Source: Chimonanthus salicifolius (Eukaryota > Streptophyta > Magnoliopsida > Laurales > Calycanthaceae). From it: a stretch of 64,000 nt of DNA. The position numbers were made by a program, and so were the translations under genes. The DNA lies in the NCBI GenBank assembly GCA_013350335.1, contig CM023540.1:44561222-44625221 (forward strand). Direction: 5' to 3'. Each line of letters starts with the position of its first letter. Position 1 is the first letter of the stretch. The notes below the pieces were generated by a model, which was not told where the DNA came from, ran no database searches, and saw only the letters and a list, made by a program, of their open reading frames with translations. This document shows, piece after piece, positions 49,701 through 57,480 of this stretch.

Positions 49701-51093
49701 TCTGGAAAGTCTTGTTAGAAGAAATGCAACAAAATCAGAGCGCCATGATGTTTGGGGAGGAACAATTGTAACAGCAGCACTATTTTTTTTTTTTCTTTTC
49801 GGTTCTTCTTATTGTGAAAATGACAACCAATAAAAATCAACCAAGTGCCATAACAGCAACCTTAAAAACAATGCAAGGCATGTGAGAAGTAGAAATGCAC
49901 TAAATGGAATCCTTTGAAGGACAATTAGAAAGGCTGTTAAGTAAAAAGGCATCAGGAAACAGTACTTGCAAAAGCTTCAAAGCACGCTCAAGCACTTCAC
50001 AGCTCTTGATGAAATCCGGAGGAGACAAAACCATGGCATCCCTCGACATGTCAACGTAGGCAAGCGCCATTGCCAGCACAACATCCCGTTTGAATGACTT
50101 GGGCAGCCTCTCACGCAGAAGGCTCTGACCAACCTCAAGAACCACCTCAGTCTCTCCAGCTTCTTGCAACACACACAGAGCTCCAGGAACCTACGACAGA
50201 GATACCCAACTTAAAGCAAGCCAGGGGAAACATATGCATATAAAAGAAAAGGATGATGATAAGAAGGGCAATGAAAGTGAGGGGGAGACCTTATCCCAGG
50301 GAACGTCGGTGATGAGAGTGGCATCTTCGTCTTGGATGAGACCTTGATTATAGTCCCCTCTGGAGTGAGCATTGGCAAGGGTGTCGCAGGCAGCCAGTAG
50401 GATCTGCCTTCGACTCATCAGAGCCTCTTGGCTGAAGCCGTACTGAGGAGATTTGGAGACCTTAGCATCGTATGCTCTCCTTATGCCGTCTCCCAAGAAG
50501 TGAGTTTCGACCCCCAATATCTACAAACAAGAGAAAGCGCCAGAAGCCCAATACTTAGTTGGTTTCAAAGAAGAACAAGAACAGTAAATTACATTTTAAA
50601 AAATCAAACCAAAAAAAAGAAGAATAAAAACCTGATAGAAATCGATGGGGAGAGGAATGCAGCGCTGTTGGGTAGGAGGAGAAGGAGGCGGAGGAGGGGC
50701 GAAAGGAGCGGGCGGTGGGAGAAGAGAAGTGAGAGAAATGTCGGAGGAAGAGGTGGCGGCTTCGGATGTGGGGAGGAAATGGAAGTCTCCGAGAAGTCGA
50801 TCGGCCCATTTGCTGGAGTAGCAGGTGAAGGTGCCGGAACTGCTAAGTTGCGCACTTGAAGAGGGGTGCCCCACAAAGAGATTTAATCTAGTTCTTCTGC
50901 CATTGCTACTGTTGTAGGGATTGGTAGAAGGATGGTAGTCGGGAGCAGAGAAAGCAGTAGAATGGGGTTTGGGTGATCTGATGGAAGGAGAAGAGAAGGG
51001 CCTTGTAGTAGCAGCGGTGGTAATAGAGGGAAGGAGAAGAGACGACGGAGAAGGGCCGCAAACGCCGACACTTAAGCATTTCACGGCCTCCAT
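31488..51093 (-). CDS. ARC6: ARC6, chloroplast-division J-like protein (seven coding exons)
   Basis: Inner-envelope protein of plastids, descendant of cyanobacterial Ftn2; it tethers and stabilises the FtsZ ring on the stromal side and recruits PDV2 through its intermembrane-space C-terminus. Exons (minus): 50632-51093, 50290-50520, 49966-50190, 45021-45281, 43982-44942, 39231-39355, 31488-31757; all introns are GT-AG and phases agree. The product is 844 residues, slightly longer than Arabidopsis ARC6 (about 800). Order: Ser/Thr/Pro-rich transit peptide (1 to about 100), J-like domain (about 155-215, LGVETHFLGDGIRRAYDAKV), helical stromal region, one membrane helix (about 671-690, VMCAGVVVGLFTLAGLKCL), then the C-terminal domain (LKIWKDRAVEIAQHGW). 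Start: ATG in AAATGG context at 51093. Odd: a one-base insertion near 31506 replaces the last ~10 residues. Confidence 0.96.
33470..34200 (-). mobile_element. decayed LINE remnants (zf-RVT tail and RNase H-like piece)
   Basis: In ARC6 intron 6. The minus strand at about 34010-34200 reads FLRLFGCSWVLGSGAEDLFM, WMGGTLRGR and WAIWKERNGWIF, the typical C-terminal zf-RVT region of plant LINEs. The minus strand at 33470-33760 reads SNEAKLRAL and GDSTNAIFWAS, an RNase H-like segment with frameshifts. A 16-base homopolymer (33709-33723) separates them. Boundaries unknown. Confidence 0.65.
34798..34847 (+). repeat. G-rich tract, G-quadruplex-capable
   Basis: About ten runs of four or more G separated by single T/A bases, in ARC6 intron 6 on the strand opposite to transcription, so the transcript is C-rich here. 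Confidence 0.85.
35162..37745. mobile_element. hAT-like element with GATTCG-packed ends, carrying a nested solo LTR
   Basis: Perfect 8-bp target duplication GTTGCACC (35154-35161, 37746-37753). Terminal inverted repeats CAAGGTTGCCAAAATCG and CGAGGTTGTCAAAATCG (two mismatches in 17). The terminal ~180 and ~90 bases are dense in CGATTCG/GAATCG motifs. It also contains a CTT-rich tract (35640-35830) and a nested LTR. No transposase seen. It lies in ARC6 intron 6. Confidence 0.88.
35914..37373 (+). mobile_element. solo LTR of Copia type nested in the hAT-like element
   Basis: Starts TGTAAGTGCCCC and ends ..GGAATTTCA; the near-end TTATTCACCTCCCTCTAAG resembles the ends of plant Copia LTRs. Flanks AAAAG and TAAAG differ by one base. 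No coding region between. Confidence 0.55.
39231..39355 (-). CDS. ARC6: ARC6 exon 6
   Basis: 125 bases, reading (D)TNPMEEIPRMDARFAESLV.. to ..HCLAKLPE after joining the phase-1 base of exon 5. Acceptor CTCTGCAG, donor GAG|GTAAGG. The product is the start of the intermembrane-space domain. Confidence 0.95.
39662..39850 (-). mobile_element. tRNA-derived SINE, minus strand, in ARC6 intron 5
   Basis: Reverse complement holds GGTAGCTCAACTGGTAGACA (A box) and CCCAGGTTCGAGTGCC (B box), then a non-tRNA body and an A-rich tail on the low-coordinate side. Not a functional tRNA: no anticodon stem or acceptor pairing is recognisable. Confidence 0.65.
41751..42780 (-). mobile_element. possible antisense LTR in ARC6 intron 5
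   Basis: Starts TGACACAGGACAAG, is AG-rich (42230-42530) and has a TTTATATAAAG palindrome at 42663-42673. Texture fits an LTR in reverse orientation; ends and target duplication were not established. Confidence 0.3.
43982..44942 (-). CDS. ARC6: ARC6 exon 5: stromal region and membrane helix
   Basis: 320 codons plus one base, VDLFAATPSNIPAESFEVYG to ADVINL, including RFRDTKDLLFKLGDYYDD, a variable acidic linker and the single transmembrane segment at about exon residues 278-297. Donor G|GTATGA. Confidence 0.96.
45021..45281 (-). CDS. ARC6: ARC6 exon 4
   Basis: 87 codons, EEGASNLAPDLQKQIDETLE to FLRMTAAEQ, acceptor ATTCAG, donor CAG|GTCTAT. Separated from exon 3 by a 4.7-kb intron full of retroelements, and from exon 5 by only 78 bases. 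Confidence 0.96.
46517..46957 (+). mobile_element. 5'-truncated LINE with perfect target duplication
   Basis: Flanked by AACAGCTCTGATTTGTGT at 46499-46516 and 46958-46975 (18 bases, perfect), with poly(A) before the second copy. It encodes the end of the LINE ORF2: WQLSLFATIWSLWW in one frame, then ERNNRIFRDSSESN and RAWKECVDLA-stop in another, so one base has been lost near 46670. Antisense to ARC6. Confidence 0.92.
47100..47261 (+). mobile_element. 5'-truncated SINE with 17-bp target duplication
   Basis: Flanked by AGATGGAAAGAACCCAC (47083-47099) and AGATGGAAAGAATCCAC (47262-47278). Holds a B box (AGTTCAATTCCC) but no A box, then a body and an A-tail. In ARC6 intron 3. Confidence 0.85.
47630..48900 (-). 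mobile_element. antisense Copia-type LTR-like sequence
   Basis: The left edge TGCATGGTCCTAGAGGGGGGG then TGAATAGG is the reverse of a plant Copia LTR/internal border. 48360-48660 holds repeats of the palindrome TCGAGTACTCGA. Right end not defined, and no second LTR or ORF found. Confidence 0.45.
49966..50190 (-). CDS. ARC6: ARC6 exon 3
   Basis: 75 codons, VPGALCVLQEAGETE to ERALKLLQ, donor CAA|GTACTG. Part of the stromal helical region (ERLPKSFKRDVVLAMALAYV). Confidence 0.95.
50290..50520 (-). CDS. ARC6: ARC6 exon 2: J-like domain
   Basis: 77 codons, ILGVETHFLGDGIRR to ITDVPWDK, acceptor TTTGTAG, donor AAG|GTCTCC. This is the cyanobacterial-type J-like domain; the canonical HPD tripeptide of DnaJ is not seen. 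Confidence 0.95.
50632..51093 (-). CDS. ARC6: ARC6 exon 1: transit peptide and linker
   Basis: 154 codons, MEAVKCLSVGVCGPSP to ..CIPLPIDFYQ, ending CAG|GTTTTT. Rich in Ser, Thr and Pro with few acidic residues early on, as expected of a chloroplast transit peptide; a proline run (LLPPPAPFAPPPPPSPP) follows. The longer frame upstream begins at a TTG and is not needed. Confidence 0.94.
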
Positions 51094-52365
51094 TTCCAAC
51101 GGTCCTCTCCTCTGCTAGCGGCGAGTGTGATCGGTGGTGAGATTTTCCTCGCGCATTTTAAAAAGAAAATGAAAATACACGAAAAAAATGTCTACTTTGA
51201 GTTCTCTCCTATAAAAGTTATTTATTATATTAGTCGAACAACATTTTAAAGGCTATAAAAATTAAAATTTTATTCTATTTAATAAATAAATAAATATTTA
51301 TTATTAGATAAAATTATAACTATCTCTTATTGTTATAATTTTATATTCAATCAAATGATATGCTTTATGTAGCATGATTGCATTGTATTGTATTAATAAA
51401 TGGATACTGAAAATATCTTTTATGTCTATTATTGTTTTTTAATATTTTATCTACGAGACAAGCAAATTCTATAATAATCTATCTTCTCTATGTTTTTCAT
51501 TTTGCACTATATGACATATATGAATACTTTAAATAATATTTTTTAATGTATATTATATATAATAGGGTGTCTCACCTGATTATTATAAAAATGATATAGA
51601 TTGATAGATTATCATGGAGGATGTCATGTCGTTAAAAATGAGACTCATTAAATGATGTTACTGAATAATTTTTTAATATTTAAAATAAATTATTAGATAA
51701 ATATTATGCCTATCATGATTAATCTAATTAAAGATGCATCAAATGAAAATTATTAAACATTAAGATATAAGTTATTAATTTTAACATACTAGATTTAACA
51801 TAAAATAGATCATCATGTGGAGATTTTATGCTAATCTGCACATGCCGGGTCTACAATTAAGGAGAGTGATTATTTTCGTGTTGAAAGGGGGGCTTAATCT
51901 CAAGACCTTCACAAAAAAAAGTGGGGACTGACCATCAAACTAATCCCCTCACGTTAAAGAAATCAAAGCATCTATTACTTTATTATAATTATATATCTTA
52001 TCTTAGTGTTTAATACAGGAATAGAAGTTTTATTGAAATTGCCACATATGATATTACCATAGTGTTATGCTTCTATGCTAGATCAAGTTAGAGCAACTAC
52101 ATAAGCTTGAGCTAAGAAGAGAACCATTCTATATTAGATTAAGTGTGTTTATATGTGGGGCCCACATAAAATTTTAATTGATTTATCAGAGCATGTTTAT
52201 GGTATTAATTTACATCATCAAAAGAAAAGCATGAGAATCTTATGCAATATTCATTGGGTCCATTATAGATCTAATAAACCAAGATTTGCATAAAGATCCC
52301 AACCGGACTAGTCTCATGGATTATTATATATAGAATTATTGTCCAAGTTGATGCTACCTTTTTGC
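51094..52365. other. ARC6 upstream region
   Basis: The first ~100 bases upstream of the ATG are GC-richer (5' UTR and core promoter of ARC6, read on the minus strand). The rest is AT-rich without recognisable features. Confidence 0.4.
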
Positions 52366-52672
52366 TAGGGGTGAAACTCTAGTAGGGTTTTGACCCGACC
52401 CAAGAAATTATGTGAATCGGGTCATATGAGTCAAGTCAACAGGTCGGGTTGGGTTAGACAAAAACTCGTATTAAATTTGGGTCAGGTCGGATTGGAAAAT
52501 ATACAAGTTAACCCGACCTCACTCAACCAAACCTGGCTTGACTAAAATAAGTTCAGAATACGGGTCGGGTCAGTTAGAATTCGGATCAAATCGGATCAGA
52601 TTCTATAAATATTAACTCGGATAGAATTGGGTTTTAAGAAACCCAACTTGACTCAACCCAATTTCAGCCTTA
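52366..52672. mobile_element. hAT-like element, GGGTCGGGTT-packed, 307 bp
   Basis: Perfect 8-bp target duplication CTTTTTGC (52358-52365, 52673-52680). Ends TAGGGGTGAAACTC and, reverse-complemented, TAAGGCTGAAATTGGG; the second closely resembles the left end TAAGGCCGAAACTTGG of 29846-30196. The interior is an array of GACCCGACC/GGGTCGGGTT motifs. Confidence 0.9.
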
Positions 52673-52923
52673 CTTTTTGCAAGCCACTTCTTAGCATCTT
52701 ATTATTCTAAAATCCAAATTTATGCAATATTTTTTTAATAAAAAGACAAAAGCTTGTAAAGATTTTTTGGGAAAATGCACGATATAAAAAATAGTAGATC
52801 TAAAACTCAAATTAAAGCACTATCTTGATACACTCTTAATATTTCCACCTAAATACAAAAATAAGTTAAGATTAGAATCAAAGGAAAAAAATAAAAAAAA
52901 AAAAAAACTTAAAAATGCATTTT

Positions 52924-53510
52924 TGTAACGACTCAACCTGAATATATGGCTTAGGGCTTGACTCAGTGTGAAATTGTCCGCTTTGAGCCCTGGCCCACAT
53001 GCGAGCCAGCACGGTTTTGTTCTTGGGCCCTGGCCCACATGGCCCGACCCAAAATGCATCACACAAGAGTTACCAAGTGTGGCCTTAAATAAACCCAAGG
53101 CCACTTCCCTTCCAAACTGATGTGGGACTCCCACATTGGTTTGGTGCAGTGTATCACAATCACCCCCCTAAAGCCTCGAGTCGTCCCCAGCTCGACCCAG
53201 TCTAGATCAATAACTCCTGGGAAGGAGGAAAGGCCCACACAGTCCGAGTGTAGAACCTCGGCTCTGATACCAAATTTGTAACGACCTGACCTGAACACAG
53301 GGCTTAGGGCTTAACTCAGGAAGAAATTGTCCGCTTTGGGCCTCACACACACCCGGGCCCGCATGGTTTTGCTCTTGGGCCTTGGCCCACATGGCTCGGC
53401 CCAAAACGAGTCACACAGGAGTTACCAAGTGTGGCTTCAAATAAACCCAAGGCCATTTCCCTTCCAAACCGATGTAGGACTCCCACCTTGATTTGGTGCA
53501 GGGTATGACA
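52924..53510 (-). mobile_element. TRIM retrotransposon (terminal-repeat retrotransposon in miniature)
   Basis: Two direct repeats of 235 and 234 bp (52924-53158 and 53277-53510), each TGTAACGAC...CA, around 118 bp. On the minus strand the PBS TGGTATCAGAGCC (53260-53272) follows one LTR after AAATT, and the purine tract TTTAGGGGGGTGAT precedes the other. No coding sequence, the hallmark of TRIMs. The flanks (ATTTT and ATTGA) are not a clear duplication. Confidence 0.9.
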
Positions 53511-53955
53511 ATTGAAGAAAACGAAAATGTTAAAAACTAACAAATAAAGTATACAAAGTAACAAATAAGAAGAGATAAGCAGTCTTTAGTTGAAGAAATT
53601 TACAAATTTCATCCATTGATTTTTTTAAATTTTAATTTCCATTAATTTTGTTTTAAAAATATATAAAAATTGAAATAAACTTGATGAGTTACAAGTAAAT
53701 CATCGTTTCAAAGACACTTAGTGAATTCAACTATTAAGATCAAGTAGTCAAAAATTGAGTTTTGAATGAAATTTAATCCACTTATTTTTTGTCTAAGTCT
53801 AATTTTAATTTTTATAGTTAGTTTTATATGATGTTTATAAAAATTAAAAAAGGAAAATGGACAAGTGTTTTTTCATTTTTCTATATAAATGTACATACAC
53901 CAACTCTTTACTGTATGCAAGCTCAGAAAAATTTTCAGTTTTATAATAGTAGAGA

Positions 53956-55166
53956 CAAAGGTTTAAATATCGGCCGATACATATCGTATCGGCCGATATA
54001 TATCGGTTTTTTGCAACCTTGAAATATCGGCCGATACGATAAGTATCGGCCGTACTGTTGGAATATCGGCCGATATGGGCGATAAACGGTCCCAAATATC
54101 GGCCCTAATATCGGCCGATATTCGAAAATATCGGTATATTAGATTTTTTTTCGTTTTTTTTTATAAAAAAAATAATACAATATCGCCCGATACGGGCGAT
54201 ATATCGGTCCGAATATCGGCCCAATATCGCCCGATATACTATTTATCGGGCTGGAAAGTATGGTTTTTTTTTTTTTAAAAAAAATATCGGTAGTGGGACC
54301 CACCAAATATCGGCGATATTTAGTACAAATATCGGGCGATATTTGGACCGTTTATCGGTCCAAAATATCGGCCGATAAGTCCCAATATCGGCCCGTAACG
54401 GTCGAGTTTTTATTATTTAAAAATTAATATCGACGATATTTTAAACGATTATCGGGCATACATAAATACATGATATTTTATTAAAGTGTGTGAGGTGTAT
54501 ACATGGCAACATAAATACATGATGGCTAAAATCTTTTTGTCATTTTATTATCTTAGCATAAGTGGACTCTTATCATAGTTAATATTTTATTATTCCTAAA
54601 AATTATTCACACATTAGAATACATACAGAGACTCATTTATACATGACTTTCAAATGTTAGGAATGAAATTGAAATTATTGAAAACGTAAGTATGTATTTA
54701 TAATTACCCAATAACATAGGCATTAATTCAAATTTTTAATATGTGTGGAGCTATGAGATAAGAAGTTTTATTTTTATTTTTATTATTAATTTTCCTATAT
54801 TGATTAATTATATAATAGGATCTACTTATTGATGAGACTTGAGAGAATTGATGTGACATTTTCATATTTTTATAAGTTAAAATCATCTATTGTTAATTTT
54901 AATATTGAAAATAGATGAAACTTAAATAAATAATTTGAGTATGTATATGACCGATATTTAATGAAAAAATTATATTTTCAAGAAGCCCAAAATTTTCCGA
55001 CATTATCCAAAAAAAATCGGACAAAAAAAAAAAAAAAAAAAAATCGGAAGAGAGAGAAATTTACAGGCCGGTATATCGGCCGATATGCATATCGGCCGAT
55101 ATTTGCATATCGGCCGATATTTGCATATCGGTCGATATACCGGTTAATCCGGTATTTTAACCCCTG
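53956..55166. mobile_element. hAT-like element, CGATAT-packed, 1.2 kb
   Basis: Perfect 8-bp target duplication AGTAGAGA (53948-53955, 55167-55174). Ends CAAAGGTTTAAATATCGG and, reverse-complemented, CAGGGGTTAAAATACCGG. The first ~500 and last ~110 bases are dense in ATATCGGCCGATAT-type palindromes, with an AT-rich centre (54450-54950) lacking them. No transposase frame. Confidence 0.92.
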
Positions 55167-55194
55167 AGTAGAGATACCAACTAATGCAAAGAAT

Positions 55195-55345
55195 AAAGGT
55201 TTTTTTTTTTTTTTTTTTCAATTTACATGTTGGAAACCACTGGATACCCAGTGTAAAATCCCCATAGGTGAACCACCTCCCCTTAGGGCACACCAAAATT
55301 AGGCTATGAGGCTCGAACCCACACCTCCCGCTATGTTTGTAGAAT
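55195..55345 (-). mobile_element. SINE, minus strand
   Basis: The reverse complement carries the B box GGGTTCGAGCC, then GGTGTGCCCTAAGGGGAGG and the ACTGGGTATCCAGTGG body, ending in an A-tail seen as the T-run at 55199-55218. Same family as 764-919. Confidence 0.75.
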
Positions 55346-55759
55346 TATTACTTTATTATCTTGAATTTAATTATCCAATGAAATACTTTATATACATGCA
55401 ACCTTAGTGTCACATTAGATTTTTTTTTTTATTGGGTCAAGAACATGACTACTAGTGGTTCACAAATTTGATAAGAGTTCATCACTTAATTATAGGATTG
55501 GCGAGTTTCACAATGTAGAACGAATCAATTCTTATGCTGCAAACTTAATATATTCTAACAATTATTGACAGCCTTCTTTACCATTAAAAAATTGACATCC
55601 TTCTTACAATAGATTTTAGAAAAAATAGCAGGAAGTATGAATAAATAGTTATTTGAATTTTTAGTAAAACAAAAGCTTTTTGAATAGATTAATCACTATT
55701 CCAATTGATGGGAAACACGCCTTAGGTGCACGTGTACACACACCATAAGAGGAGGTAAG

Positions 55760-56165
55760 GGTAGCATTTTTTTATCGGACCTGACCTAAAAAAAAATTGG
55801 ATTTAGGTAATGTTTTTTTTTAAAAAAATTGACCCGACATGACCCAGTCTGAAATAAATTATGATTGGGTCGGTAAGGAGTCTCAAACTCGAACTCAACC
55901 CAAACCCAACATGAATTGAATTAAAATTTATATAAACCATTTAATTATTTTACCTATTAATTTTCACCCATATACCCCATCAAGTTAACAAATCTTAGCC
56001 TACTGTCTTTATTTTCCATGTCCCAATATGCTCACATGAAAGGGAAACGTTTTACCTTTCGTTTTTATTAGAAATAAATTCTCTCATTTTTTTCTATTTT
56101 TTTAAATTTGTATATAAATTCAGGTCGGATTTAATAAAATAAAATTTGAGTCAGGTCCAATAGAA
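55760..56165. repeat. decayed GACCC/GGGTCGG-rich element
   Basis: Motifs like those of 29846-30196 occur at both ends (GACCTGACC, GACCCGACATGACCC, GGTCGGATT), with AT-rich sequence between. No target duplication found. Confidence 0.4.
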
Positions 56166-56866
56166 AATTCCTTTTTTCACATTGTAATTGATACAAATAA
56201 ATTTATATCATTATTGATGTTGGTAATATTTTACAACTTTGATTTTTTATAATTTATATTTTATCGGTGTTTATTTTATCCTTTTAAGTTTTTATGTTAA
56301 AACCACTGAATATTTGAATATATTCGTATTTTCAAAAAGTACCAATTACCAAACACAGTTAGGATTTTAACAAAGTTTCTAAATACTACCAAATAGCATC
56401 AATTTAAATCTCATAGAATTTTATAATGACCATCTTAAAATTTAATGGCATTTGAATTAAAGGGGTCAAAATCTAATGGTTGCCAAACACAACCAAGGAA
56501 TTGTTGAAATCAGCATATTGGTTTCACTGTTTGAGTTTTAAAAAACTTCCCATAATTTTACTATAATCATCTGATTTTTTGGAATTCTACAATTTCTATT
56601 TCCCATTATTATTATTCCATACTTATTTCTTTCATAACTGATTCTTTTATTTATTCTTTTAAAAATTCTTGGAATTAGTGATATAGAGTTATTTTGTAAC
56701 TTTTGTATGTCATTATCCTTATGATATTTTCTAATTGTAACCAGGTTCACTACTTAACGATTACTTAACTATTACGTTATATAGTTATTTTCTTTCTCTT
56801 TGTAAAAATCTATATTCAACTGTAGAGATGGCTATAAATTGATGATGGTGACAATCACGACAACCG

Positions 56867-57020
56867 ATCACATGGGTGCAGCTCAAGTGGTTGCTTCCCG
56901 CCTTAGAAAGCAGGAGGTACCCCTATGGCCTAATCTTGGTATGTCCTAGGGATAGTAGGCTCACCTGTGGAGGTCTTAGTAAGAATGTGTTTGAATTTCC
57001 CATATGTAAATCTAAAAAAA
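56867..57020 (+). mobile_element. SINE, plus strand, diverged
   Basis: Body GCCTAATCTTGGTATGTCCTAGGG..., ending GTAAATC plus A-tail, matches the 764-919 family. The head keeps GTGCAGCTCAAGTGG (A-box-like). Confidence 0.65.
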
Positions 57021-57129
57021 AATATATATTATACACTATTTTAAAGCTAATTCATCTTTCTTTTTCCATCAGGAACTTCTTGTCTCATTTTTCACTAAAA
57101 TTAACTTTATATTTTTTTATGACAAAAGT

Positions 57130-57290
57130 GTCCAGGACTTTTTAGAGCATCCGACTAATCTTCGGAATATGTGAAAACCTCCCTACCCACATACACTAGG
57201 TAAATCTACGGGAAATGACCCTTTGGAGTGAAGTGGAAATCGAACTCAAGACACCCACTTCCTAATACAGATTAACTTTATATTTTGTTA
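57130..57290 (-). mobile_element. SINE-like fragment, minus strand
   Basis: Reverse complement contains GGGTGTCTTGAGTTCGATTTCC (B-box-like) and a body resembling 47100-47261. Ends unclear. Confidence 0.45.
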
Positions 57291-57387
57291 TTATGCTTTC
57301 CAAATTTTAACTGTTACTGTATAACATGCTTACACCCTAGCAAGGAGTTCACTGTAACTGTAATTACAAGTCACAACATGACCAATA

Positions 57388-57480
57388 TCAACCCTTCAAT
57401 GAGTACTTCTTTCCTGTGAATGCTTGGAACTTTGGCTGTTCTCTCTTTGAAGATTCTGACTTGGTGTCTTGTGCGCCAGC
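57388..57480 (-). CDS. UFD1: UFD1 terminal exon
   Basis: [15 protein letters not shown] then [19 protein letters not shown] (57388-57390); acceptor CCCTTAG. Confidence 0.95.
   Translation of the reverse strand, partial: AGAQDTKSESSKREQPKFQAFTGKKYSLKG

Larger units (their letters stand above)
45282..49965. other. ARC6 intron 3 with nested retroelements
   Basis: 4.7 kb between exons 4 and 3. It contains the LINE at 46517-46957, the SINE at 47100-47261 and an LTR-like block at 47630-48900. 48950-49965 shows nothing recognisable. Confidence 0.8.

Noticed and set aside
50428..50859. 143-codon plus-strand frame
   Set aside because: Antisense shadow of ARC6 exons 1 and 2.
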